This document shows, one piece after another, positions 44,509 through 54,064 of a DNA stretch of 64,000 bases. The notes beneath the pieces are model-generated. The model was given only the letters and a program-made list of their open reading frames with translations, was not told the origin of the DNA and did no database searches. Each line of letters begins with the position of its first letter. Position 1 is the stretch's first letter. A program made the translations under genes and the position numbers. Origin of the DNA: Amphiura filiformis (lineage: Eukaryota; Echinodermata; Ophiuroidea; Amphilepidida; Amphiuridae); contig NC_092635.1 of assembly GCF_039555335.1 (NCBI RefSeq), positions 68,794,058-68,858,057 on the forward strand, written 5' to 3'.

Positions 44509-45269
44509 CAGGGGCGGATTTAGGGGGGCACAGTGTCATCGACCCTATATCTTCATGGCAGGAATCGCCATGGTAGGTTAAATCCACAGCCACGATTAGC
44601 CATTTGGTTCAAACCTTTAAAGCTCTTTAGAATTAATAATTAGCCGAGGGACATAACTAAGGCTACTCACAATAGCTGGGTAATTGATCTTGGTTGTGCG
44701 TGAATAAGCTTGTATACCCCATTGAGGTCAATGGTCATCGACTTTTATACTGCCTACAGTGAGTGCAGCTGTACTACACGCTGTAGTCAATACAGGGTAT
44801 TACACTATTTACAGGACCAACGCAATATAAAATGGGCAGATTTTGAGTTCAAAGCGCACGGCCAATTTTCAAAGCGCATTCTAGCGACTATCATATCTGT
44901 TCAACACGTATTTTCGAGTGTATGAGACCAAATCTGGTTTCTTGAGAAAAAAATCATGGCGGGAGATATTCATCATTTTCTAACCCAGTATCCGAAGATT
45001 TTCGTCTGATATCAAAATCGTGCATAGCAATTCACGTGTATCGATCCCGTGTATTCATTTTAATGTCTCTGCTACACCAAATAATTATTAGCCAGGCGAT
45101 GTCGGTGTGGGGGGCGCACTTAAAACTTAAAAATACTTACAATGAAAGAAATTTTAAAAAATGAACAAATTCGGCCATGAACAGCAAACAATGGGCCAAA
45201 ACCGTTGAGTTTTCGAGGGGGTAACCCCCTTAACACCATTTTTTCGTCGTCGACCTGGATCCGCCCCTG
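44509..45269. mobile_element. Non-autonomous element with CAGGGGCGGAT ends
   Basis: The ends CAGGGGCGGATTTAGG and CCTGGATCCGCCCCTG are imperfect inverted repeats of the CAGxGGCG type seen in hAT-like elements. About 760 bp, no transposase. A clear 8-bp target duplication is not visible. Confidence 0.65.
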
Positions 45270-45274
45270 CACCC

Positions 45275-45830
45275 CATACATAAAAAAAACTTTCACACCC
45301 CACCACCAAAAGTTTGTTGACTTTTATGCTTGACTGTTTCAGTGTTCAAAATATCGATGTAAATAGAACACATAACAATAGGCCTATCCAGTAAATAATA
45401 AGCTTATAATATTATCCAATTACTTCCTGTGGGAAATTCCCTTATTTGGGATAGAGTTGCACTTAACACGTACTGGGACGATAATCCCTGGTATAATAAT
45501 TGTGTAGACAATATGTTCCAATGAAGTTCCTTGCACTTGAATACAAGGTCTTCACAAAATGTTATCCGATGTATAATGTAACCATTGTTTTTTGACAATT
45601 ATTAATACAATCAATTATGATATAGAAACTCACAGCAACGGATATGGAAACTAGTGAAATAAGTTTTTATAGTCTGTACTTCAAAGTTGGAGCTATTGTT
45701 GGAGTCTGTTCAAATACACGTACTTTGTCACCACTAGTTGAGCGTCAAGCAAACCGAAGCAAACCACAGGTAAGATCATAGATACACCAACATGATTGAC
45801 CAATGGCTATCAATGTCTCTCTGTGTTTAA
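45275..45830. other. No gene seen
   Basis: Chance frames only. Confidence 0.45.
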
Positions 45831-45836
45831 AGAGGA

Positions 45837-46033
45837 ACACCCGCCAGAGCAGTTCTTCTGGGGTGAACCAAACCTGCCTGGTTATGAAATTAATCAGTGA
45901 CAATTGACAAGTGACTTAGCTAATGCCTATGTTTATACCACACTAGGCTCATTTTTTTGGCAACATTTTCTTACCATGATCAAGGACATTTCACTCTCTG
46001 AAGGTTTGCAGAAGAACTACTCTGGTGGGGCTC
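45837..46033. mobile_element. Foldback MITE family 1, deleted copy
   Basis: The left arm TTAAAGAGGAAC..GCCAGAGCAGTTCTTC..CCTGCCTGG matches 17291-17390; the right arm is shortened to GCAGAAGAACTACTCTGG. The middle is replaced. Confidence 0.85.
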
Positions 46034-46039
46034 ACTGTG

Positions 46040-46710
46040 TTGACTTGCGGTTAGCACAGCTGTGTGAGTGAACATGACACGACTGCTCGCACATTGCATT
46101 GACGGCCATGGTTAAAGGGCCGTATTTACCACCCCAACTACATACACCAGGGAGGTGTTCATAATTGGATAATGACATTTTTAACGATCTAGTAGAAGGG
46201 ATTTGACAACTTGTAAACAGGTTTGAATCTTAGAAATAGAAAAAAGGTCAATAAGGTCAGATTTTATGGGTGCTATTGGTGACAGATATGGTGCTTGGCT
46301 GGCCTGGTCACCAATTACGGCTCTTTAAATTTGAATTTGGACTGATATATTTACAATAAAAACGCATTCACAATGCTGGTCGATTTCACATTTTATGTTA
46401 CCTATACAGAAGGTGTGAATTATCATTCATGCATACATCGACACTTTAGATCTGAAATCGACCAACTAATAATGACACACGCACAATTCTTAAACAACAT
46501 CTTTTGCACAGAATTCAATGGGAATTGAAAAGTAAAGTGGCAGTTGAAACTCTGGTGATAACACGTTTGCAGTGAATGATGGGGCTTCCTTAAATCATCC
46601 TCTGGGTGGGGCTTACGATGAGTCTGAATTCCATCGGGTTGTGCTAGTACAGTCCGTTTGCGTAAATGTGAAAATGAATTTAGCCGACATTACAATTGGC
46701 TATAATTTGT
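46040..46710. other. No gene seen
   Basis: Unique-looking DNA. Confidence 0.45.
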
Positions 46711-46712
46711 AG

Positions 46713-46866
46713 TTGACACCCTATGGAAGACGTGACTTTAATCTTCCAAGTTCCACATAAGCGGTGTAGATTTCCACATAAGCGGTGTAGATTTCAAATG
46801 GTGTCAAACATTCACGGTAACTCTATTTGAAATTCACACCTCCTATGTGGAAAATAAGGTCATGTA
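46713..46866. mobile_element. Foldback MITE family 2, copy 2
   Basis: GACACCCTATGGAAGACGTG and the inner TTTCAAATGG/CTATTTGAAATTC pairs match 18051-18190. It has a local 21-bp duplication of TTCCACATAAGCGGTGTAGA. Confidence 0.8.
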
Positions 46867-47243
46867 AAAACATGGTTGGTTCGTGTATTTAAGTGTCCGA
46901 CAACATGTGTCCGACAATAATTATATGGTGGTTAGCTTAAGAAATGGAGCTTTGTGGTGGATCTGAAAAGAGCCGTTTGGAAGTAGACACCTTTGCATAC
47001 TTATGTTTTACTGAGATGAGCTTTTTGCGTTCTATGCTTAATAGAGCTATAACTTAGGCAAAAAAACCTACAGAACAATTTGATCGAAATCGTATGATAT
47101 TATTGCCATAGGAAATGCATATAGCGTGCAGTAAAACGATATTAAACTTATATTACTATATTGGTATGATTGTGACGAACACATTTTGATAACGTGTATG
47201 CACATCACCTTGGTCACTAGTTTCACCTACTAACTTCCCGGAA

Positions 47244-47253
47244 CTATATATAC
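47244..47253 (+). promoter_or_regulatory. Possible TATA-like run upstream of gene 2
   Basis: CTATATATAC at about 47244-47253, 350 bp before the ATG. It would put a start site at about 47275-47285. Only the motif supports this; AT-rich background makes it weak. Confidence 0.2.
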
Positions 47254-47404
47254 ATAGTCTCTATTAAATTTGTTTCAACATTATATAAGTGGATATTCAA
47301 CAGTGTTTTCTTGTTCATATTACAGGCAATATAGCTGACCAGTAATAGCAGTGTAGCTTCTGTCAGTCGACTGTTGGGCAAAATACCTCGACAGCAATTG
47401 TTTT

Positions 47405-47578
47405 GCATTGCCCTCTGAAAGGTTACGGGAGCATTATGCAAGCCAAACGGCATTCGTTGAAACTCAAAAAAGGCCATCTTGTGTCACACACGCTGTGAGT
47501 GGCTTGGAACTTTCTGCTAACCCTACTTGCCAATATCCGGAGGTAAGGTCCAGAGTGGAGAAATACTTGGGTTCCTTC
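47405..47578 (-). pseudogene. Ty3/gypsy reverse transcriptase fragment, antisense to gene 2
   Basis: The minus strand reads EPKYFSTLDLTSGYWQVGLA, ESSKPLTACVTQDGLF, then after a one-base shift in a T-run FEFQRMPFGLHNAPVTFQRA. These are the palm motifs of gypsy-type RT: YFS(T)LDL.SGY(W)Q(V) with the first catalytic Asp, and F.(F).RMPFGL.NAP.TFQR. An extra T in the run near 47465-47470 breaks the frame, and the sequence ends before the YxDD box, so it is dead. Its edge lies about 24 bp before the ATG of TPR-TIR gene 2, on the opposite strand. Confidence 0.88.
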
Positions 47579-47601
47579 GAAGATCGTGTTCGCATAACAC
47601 G

Positions 47602-49734
47602 ATGGAAGGGGAGCGCGAGGAAGACATCGTCAGTGATATGGGGTGCCATTTTACCTGGCCTGAAATGAAACGAATTGATAGGATGGATTTGGACACAGAG
47701 CATAAGGTTCTGGAAGCAGAGCGCACCAATTTCAAGTCACTCCCAACAAGAACGATTTCAATGATTAATTTACTCGGGTTTATTGAATATTCACTTAATG
47801 AACAACAAAAGGGTATCAACAGATTTGAAAATGTTCTGAAGATGGACCCCAGTAATGTGAATGCTTTGAGCTGTTTAGCAATCATTCATAGACGTCACGG
47901 ATTGCTGAGTACTTATCAGGAATATGCGTCAAGATTACAACGTGTTTTGTGTGCAAACAACCCTAGAACTTTGGCACGAGCCTTCGCTGACAGAGCCTTT
48001 GCCACGAAGCAGTTTCAGCAACACGAGAGACGCTTCACATACATGCCATACCTTGTCAAAGCAGTGGAAAAGGGTAAGAGAATGCCAGATGATCTAGAGA
48101 AGGCGGAATGGTATTATGAATATGCACTGTGTTTAGCTAGAAGAGATGCACAGCATGTGATGTGTAAAGCAAGTCCTTCGCAGATTGATAGCGTTGTACG
48201 CGATGCGGTGCTTAGTTTTTACAAGGTTACGCAACTTGCTGATAAAGACCATCCCTACTTAGCGCTTGCTTGGGCAAACTTGGGAAACATTTTACAAAGG
48301 CTACAAAGTAGAACATTTGAGTCAATTCTTCCAGGTGAAACGTCACTTCATGATACGACTGCACATGATTGCTTTAGAAAGGCGTTATCGGTGTCTGCGG
48401 ACAATCCAGATGTTTTGGGTATCGTCGGTGCTGCTTATGCTAAGGAGTGTAGACATAAGGAAGCGTTGGATTTGTTGCATCGGTCTTTACAATTGCAACA
48501 AACGCAGAATGCGCATAGATGTTGTGGTTTGATATATATGCAGATGTGGAAAATGAAGAAAGGTGACTCGGATTATTCCAAAGCTTTGGAAAGTTTTTCG
48601 GATTGTGCTGCTGATGGAGTACATTTGGCTCAATTACCGGATGGTGAGAAGAAGAATCACGTAGATCAAAATGATCTCAGCAAGAACGTACGCCAGTTAC
48701 GAGTGCAGGTACACAATGATGACGACTTGGGACATTTTGACGCTGTTGCTTCCAAAATAACTGAAACCGCTGAGTCAGCAGATACGAATAACCAGGACCG
48801 CGACGAAGAATCGAATGCTGAGCTAATTGATTCAGGATGGGAACAGCTTTCCCTTGAACAGACACTCCTGTTTCAAGCAAAAGATGCCTTTACGAAAGCT
48901 ATTCATATAAAGGCCACTCACGCAGATCACTCCGATTTAGGATATGTTCTATACCTCCTGGGCAATCATCACCAAAGTATTCAGCATTACAGTATCGCTG
49001 TGAGATGCCAAGATGGCGATGATTTCGATACTTCCCAGACACACGATCGTTGGGCGGAATGTCTGGAAACATTGAAAGAAACGCAAGGAGCGCGTACTCA
49101 GCGAGATATGCAGCATCAGATTAAAGCTAGTATGAGAGAGCAGTCTCCAGATGAATCTTGGCGGTATACGCATGGAGTAAATTGTCAGGGATTTGAATGC
49201 GATATTTCGCGGTTTAACTATTGCGCTGAAGAACGTCTAGGTTTTGTTAATGTCTTATCAGAACATAATACCACTCCAGTAAATACGACCGTCGGATTTT
49301 TCCCAACATACACAAGAGAATTCAAGTATGATTTCTTCATCTCTTTCGCTCATATTGATTACAAGTGGGCTGTAGCATTTGTGTACAAGCTTGAAAAAGA
49401 CTTTCCGGGAATTCGCGGGCGACTACGTTACAGGGACTATGAACTAGGTGCAGCGATTGCTGATAACATCGTCAACAGTGTGGAAACTTCCCATCGTACA
49501 CTAATCATACTAAGTCCAGATTCTCTTCGTGATCGATGGTGTCGCTATGAAGTCCAACGCGCTCATATGATGAACCTCACAAGATCGTGCGCTATTCCAA
49601 TAATGCTTCGGGCATGTGTAATACCAAGAGAAATTGAACATCTAAGTGTGGTTAAATGTGACCAAGGACAGATCAAAACAGATGACTGGTGTAGACTTGG
49701 TAAATCACTGAGACAGTCTGAGGTTGACTATTAG
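47602..49734 (+). CDS. IFIT-like TPR-TIR protein, gene 2 (710 aa, single exon)
   Basis: ATG at 47602 to TAG at 49734, uninterrupted. The frame is open for 25 codons upstream, but those codons begin at TTG and are antisense RT sequence, so 47602 is the better start. N-terminus: DMGCHFTWPEMKRID (GCHFTW at residues 14-19), then 41 residues after the Cys NLLGFIEYSL, an IFIT-like arrangement. TPRs follow (about 60-340): RFENVLKMDPSNVNALSCLA, RAFADRAFATKQFQQHERRF, LAWANLGNILQRL, HKEALDLLHRSLQL. An acidic linker spans about 346-415, then two more TPR-like units (HADHSDLGYVLYLLGNHHQSI). TIR domain about 575-705: YDFFISFAHIDYKW (box 1), RYRDYELGAAIADNI and SHRTLIILSPDSL (box 2, toll-like), DRWCRYEVQRAH. 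No signal peptide or membrane segment. It has no intron where gene 1 has one. Immune signalling role is inferred. Confidence 0.93.
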   Translation: MEGEREEDIVSDMGCHFTWPEMKRIDRMDLDTEHKVLEAERTNFKSLPTRTISMINLLGFIEYSLNEQQKGINRFENVLKMDPSNVNALSCLAIIHRRHGLLSTYQEYASRLQRVLCANNPRTLARAFADRAFATKQFQQHERRFTYMPYLVKAVEKGKRMPDDLEKAEWYYEYALCLARRDAQHVMCKASPSQIDSVVRDAVLSFYKVTQLADKDHPYLALAWANLGNILQRLQSRTFESILPGETSLHDTTAHDCFRKALSVSADNPDVLGIVGAAYAKECRHKEALDLLHRSLQLQQTQNAHRCCGLIYMQMWKMKKGDSDYSKALESFSDCAADGVHLAQLPDGEKKNHVDQNDLSKNVRQLRVQVHNDDDLGHFDAVASKITETAESADTNNQDRDEESNAELIDSGWEQLSLEQTLLFQAKDAFTKAIHIKATHADHSDLGYVLYLLGNHHQSIQHYSIAVRCQDGDDFDTSQTHDRWAECLETLKETQGARTQRDMQHQIKASMREQSPDESWRYTHGVNCQGFECDISRFNYCAEERLGFVNVLSEHNTTPVNTTVGFFPTYTREFKYDFFISFAHIDYKWAVAFVYKLEKDFPGIRGRLRYRDYELGAAIADNIVNSVETSHRTLIILSPDSLRDRWCRYEVQRAHMMNLTRSCAIPIMLRACVIPREIEHLSVVKCDQGQIKTDDWCRLGKSLRQSEVDY

Positions 49735-49848
49735 CATGGCCAGAGTTTTGTCCCGGAGTTTTGTTTAGATATGTCCAGCCAGGTCTGCCACAAATTGGAT
49801 CATTTCAAGTTTTCCGTATTCCATATCAGTATGAGTTTGACAGGATAC

Positions 49849-50002
49849 CGAATACCGATTCGTCCCTTTGTTAAATTCATTTTACGCATGAATTCGTTTG
49901 AATTGCAGAACCGGCTCTCTACCGTCTGATTGCTGCCCTCTATAAATTCAAGAGAATTCTTGCGTAATATGAATTTAACAAAGAGACGAATCCCTATTCG
50001 GC
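49849..50002. mobile_element. Foldback MITE in the 3' flank of gene 2
   Basis: Arms 49849-49910 and 49955-50002: GATTCGTCCCTTTGTTAAAT and its inverse partner ATTTAACAAAGAGACGAATC. It begins 115 bp after the stop codon and would lie in the 3' UTR or just beyond. No AATAAA is seen between. Confidence 0.88.
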
Positions 50003-50132
50003 AGTTTGCCGAACTTGTAACCGATATATAGCTCGACGTTTTGGGTGCATTTTGCTGTAAGTTTGTCGCAGTGGAAAAAAACGCTATAGCAATTAAGTGC
50101 CAAAGGGCGCATCCAGATATTTTTGGCTCTCC

Positions 50133-50155
50133 CCCTAAAGAAGACATGGGAAAAT
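50133..50155. repeat. Isolated copy of the CCCTAAAGAAGACATGGG arm
   Basis: The same word forms the left arm of the hairpin at 50454-50515. Confidence 0.75.
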
Positions 50156-50289
50156 CTTAATCTTTTTTAAGATCTGACCTCGTAAACAATGAGGTCAGAT
50201 CATAGCCAGCAGTAGGGCATAGAGTAGCATGCCTACGGATTTCATCACAGTCATACCTTAGCACGCTGGTAAGCAGCGTTTGAGATGGT

Positions 50290-51245
50290 GTTAATCGATA
50301 GTCGATAACCGATAATCAATGATCAATCAGCTATGAATATTTAATTGGATTCTAAAAATAATGATCACGGACTCTCATGTTCAAAGGTGTGTGTGTGTGG
50401 GGGGTATACCCCCTCGCATGTTGGTGCTCGCAATTGCTGAGGACGAAAGCTTTTACCCTAAAGAAGACATGGGAAAACTCAAACTTATTGGGAATCCCAT
50501 GTCTTCTTTAGGGTAGGTGCCGTTAATTTCTGGAATAGCCCACGGTTTGCCCCCCCCCCACTTCAAAATCAGAAGCTTTTCCCCACCACGCTAGTAGATG
50601 CAATTGTTAAGTAGTGCTTGAGTTGGTGAGGTGGGGGAGAAGATATAATTACAGATAGTCGATAACCGATAATCAATGATCAATCAGTTATAAACGTTCA
50701 GTTAAACCCAAACACGCAAATGATGATCAAGGAATCGCTAAGGATGATCTCCTTCTGTGCATGGGGGGGGGGTTTGGTTGAAGGGGAATTGATAATCGAT
50801 AATTGATTATTGATATTCAATGATCGATAATCAATTATCATTTATCGATAATCAATCATTAATTTATCCATATTCATTGTTGAAAAATGTATAGGCCTCC
50901 GCAACCGACAAAACTAGGAATCGCCAAGGATGATCTCCTTCTGTGCATTGGGGGGGGGTTGAAGGGAATTGATAATCGATAATTGATTATTGATTATCAA
51001 TGATCGATAATCAATTATCATTTATCGATAATCAATCATTAATTTATCCATATTCATTGTTGAAAATGTATAGGCCTCCGCAACCGACAAAACTAGGAAT
51101 CGCTAAGGATGATCTCCTTCTGGGTATTGGGGGGGGTGGTGTTGGGTGATGGGGAATTGATAATCGATAATTGATTATTGATTATCGATTATCGATAATC
51201 AATGATCGATTATTGATAATCAATCATTAGAATATCCATATTCAA
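50290..51245. repeat. Tandem repeat with TTATCGATAA palindromes, about 180-bp unit
   Basis: Clear units begin at 50733, 50919 and 51098 (AATCGC(T/C)AAGGATGATCTCC, a G-run, then a long run of ATCGATAATCAATTATC-type palindromes). Two diverged starts lie at about 50290 and 50650. The AT palindromes can form cruciforms. Confidence 0.9.
50454..50515. repeat. Perfect 21-bp inverted repeat
   Basis: Arms 50454-50474 and 50495-50515 (core CCTAAAGAAGACATGG) pair without mismatch around a 20-bp loop. T-rich sequence does not follow, so it is not a simple terminator. Confidence 0.93.
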
Positions 51246-51249
51246 TGTT

Positions 51250-51950
51250 TGAAAATGTATAGGCCTACACAACCGCCAAAACGGGATATCTGCATTAATT
51301 TGAAAAAATGATTTTCTCCAAAGTGCTAGAAAAGCACACTCTTTGATCATTTCTATGCACATCGTATCTCTTGCAATCTGAATGAACGAAATTTGTTTCC
51401 GTTTTGAATTCAAACAGCTTAAAATTGACATTTTTCGTAAATTGAGGCTCAAATATTTTGTTCTGAATTGAAAAATCTCTCTTGGTATAAAATGAAAAAT
51501 ATTACGGATTTAGATGGTAAATTTCAAACTTTTTTATATCGATCATCATATCCGTGGGCACGTGGTACTCTATTTTGAAAGCCATCCGAGTTTCCATTTT
51601 GACAAACGGATAGCAGCAAAAATAAATTTAACATTGTCATCTATGGAAGAAAAATCACAAAACTGCCTTTTTCTCAAGAAAAAAAATGGGACTCGAAAAT
51701 AAATTTTCTTCAAAATCGTTTTTTAAAATCTTTATATATGCTTAATAACTTAAAAAAAAAAAAAAAAAAAAAAAAACGGAAAAAATTCTAAGCTAATACT
51801 CCATGTAAATGATTTCCCCAAACCCAAACCCTAACCCTAATGCTACTCATAACCCTAATCCTAACCCTGACCCTAATTTCGTGTACAAGTAGGCCTACAT
51901 GATAAAGAAATAAACAAACTATATTGCAATATCGGAAACTTAGACAATAA
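51250..51950. other. No gene seen
   Basis: Includes a 22-base A run (51752-51775) and short degenerate CCCTAA repeats at 51826-51875. Confidence 0.5.
51826..51875 (-). repeat. Short degenerate telomere-like CCCTAA patch
   Basis: Several CCCTAA/CCCAAA/CCCTGA hexamers over 50 bp; G-rich strand is minus, opposite to the 34-kb tract. Confidence 0.6.
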
Positions 51951-51952
51951 TA

Positions 51953-52118
51953 GCCTCATACACCTAAGTCCGCCTGCTGCTTTCACTTCACTCTTTAATC
52001 CCTGTTATGGAACTGTGACAGAAGATTGATATGCAGCCTCATACACCTAACTCCGCCTGCTGCTTTCACTTCACTCTTTAATCCCTGTTATGGAACTGTG
52101 ACAGAAGATTGATATGCA
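51953..52118. repeat. 83-bp tandem duplication
   Basis: Copies 51953-52035 and 52036-52118 differ by about one base (CTAAGTCC against CTAACTCC). Confidence 0.95.
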
Positions 52119-52286
52119 GCCTGTCAGAGCGTCCGAACTTTTGTGTCACGTGACCCTGCCTTATAATAAGCGACAACGTCAGAAAAAATGCAGCAAGAAG
52201 CAAAAATTGCAACGGAGAAGTTTTAAGAATTGCAACGCTTTGTCGCAATAGAAACAAACGCACTGACGATAAAATGTCGGGCTCTG

Positions 52287-54059
52287 TTCGCCGCAGAAGT
52301 AGTGATGTAACAGGATTAATTACCATAGCGATAGTTGAATACAATTTTCGAATAGATCGCCCTGCACTACAACGTTTACGCGTTAAACCATAGATGTCGA
52401 AGAAATTCTAATCACTCGCACCTGTAAGATTAGTATCTTTGAAAAGAGCGGTATTGTATTCAATCTATGATTGGAGCCATACACAGGTGATGAGTGCTGC
52501 AACCTACCAGTAGTGCAGGGTGATATATTCAAAAATTGTATTCATCTATTGCTATGGTAGTTAATCCGATTATTACGTAACTTCGGCAGTGTATCGTCGT
52601 CGGGATTAATTACAATAGCGATAGGTGAAAACAATTTTTGAATGTATTGCCCTGCACTAGACGTATGTTATAACTCTGCATCACAAGACTGATTATCAAA
52701 GAATAGGCATAAAGACTAAAAGACCTGGATCGTACATTTAATTCTTTGGAAATTTCACGTCAATGTATACGTTTCACTCACGTCTGTATGATTAGTGTTT
52801 TCGAAAAGAGTGATATTGTATTCAATCTATGATTGAACATATACACAGACATGACAGGTGATGAGTGCAGCCTTCTTATACATCTCAACTTACCGTACTT
52901 TTCCTAACCAGACAGTCCATGCCAAAATTGTTACTACACCTTTACATTTCATCGAACATTTCATTTTGAACATCACACTTGAAAGATGTATGCTATGTAG
53001 AAACTTTATTTTGCAATTTCATAATTTGCATATTATTAGCATATTTGCAAGAAAAAACATGAAAATCAATAAATACCTATATTTTTCACAATTTCAATAT
53101 TTTATTAGAAATTAAGCATGTAGGCCGTTTGTTATGACTTGATGAATGAAGCTGTTAAAACAGATTTTGATATTTTTGCTTATTTTTCCTTTTTTGCCCC
53201 AAAATGTGTAAAAATCAAAATTTTTTGGATGACCTATATTTTCTTTGAATATTTATCCAATTTCTTAATTTAGGTATAATACAGTGCAGAAAAAGATGTC
53301 AAAAAAATCTGTTAAACAGATTTCCAATAAATTTTCCATTTTGGGTTAAATACTCAATTTTCATGCGCGGGATATTTGAAACATAAAATGAAAACATGTC
53401 CATTGCACTTTTTCCTCGAGATGTACTATAATATCAAGGTTACGGATATATTATATAATCCCTTCTTATCTTCACTGATCCATCAGATACCTATTGTTAT
53501 GAATGATCAATGAAAAGGTTCAGAACTGGGCTACTAATGGTCTGTCAAGTATCTATAGTTATTTTCATGACTGTGTCAACTCAAAAATCATGCAAGGTCG
53601 AATGTAGGAAAAGTATGATCAGTTGAGCTGTATAGTGCAGGGCAATACGTTCAAAAATTGTTTTCACCTATTGCTATGATAACTAAGCCTGGTACATCAC
53701 TACTTATACGGCGAATACTGGACATAGATATGGGTCAATCCTACTTCTAATTTCTGTTTTCATGTTTTCTGATTCCCCTGCATATAACATTGTTGCCATG
53801 ATCTTTTTTACATTTTTCTGATAAGCGAAATTGCAATTGTATAATTTTTATTGTTACAATCTGTACAGTAACTATAAACACGCTCAAAGATACTAATCTT
53901 ACAGGTGCGAGTGATCAACATGATGAATATTCTATAGAATTACGATCCAGTTCTTTATCCCTGTACTTTGTGAACGTACTAGTGCAGTGCGATATGTTCA
54001 AGAATTGTTTAAACCTATTACGGCAGTTAACCCTGTTACATCATCACTTCTACGGCGAA
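52287..54059. mobile_element. Nested foldback element with TTCGCCG(C/T)AGAAGT ends
   Basis: The end at 52287 (TTCGCCGCAGAAGTAGTGAT, GTAACAGG) is mirrored at 54059, and a second mirrored end lies at about 53712. An inner block (ATAGCGATAG.TGAA, TAGTGCAGGGC) appears at 52318, inverted at 52513, again at 52600, inverted at 53635 and 53980. A TTACAGGTGCGAGTGAT block is inverted between 52410 and 53905. No transposase frame. Confidence 0.75.
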
Positions 54060-54064
54060 TGGAA

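Noticed and set aside
47527..47601. 25 extra codons upstream of the gene 2 ATG
   Set aside because: They begin at TTG and are the antisense of a gypsy RT fragment, so I do not count them as part of the protein.
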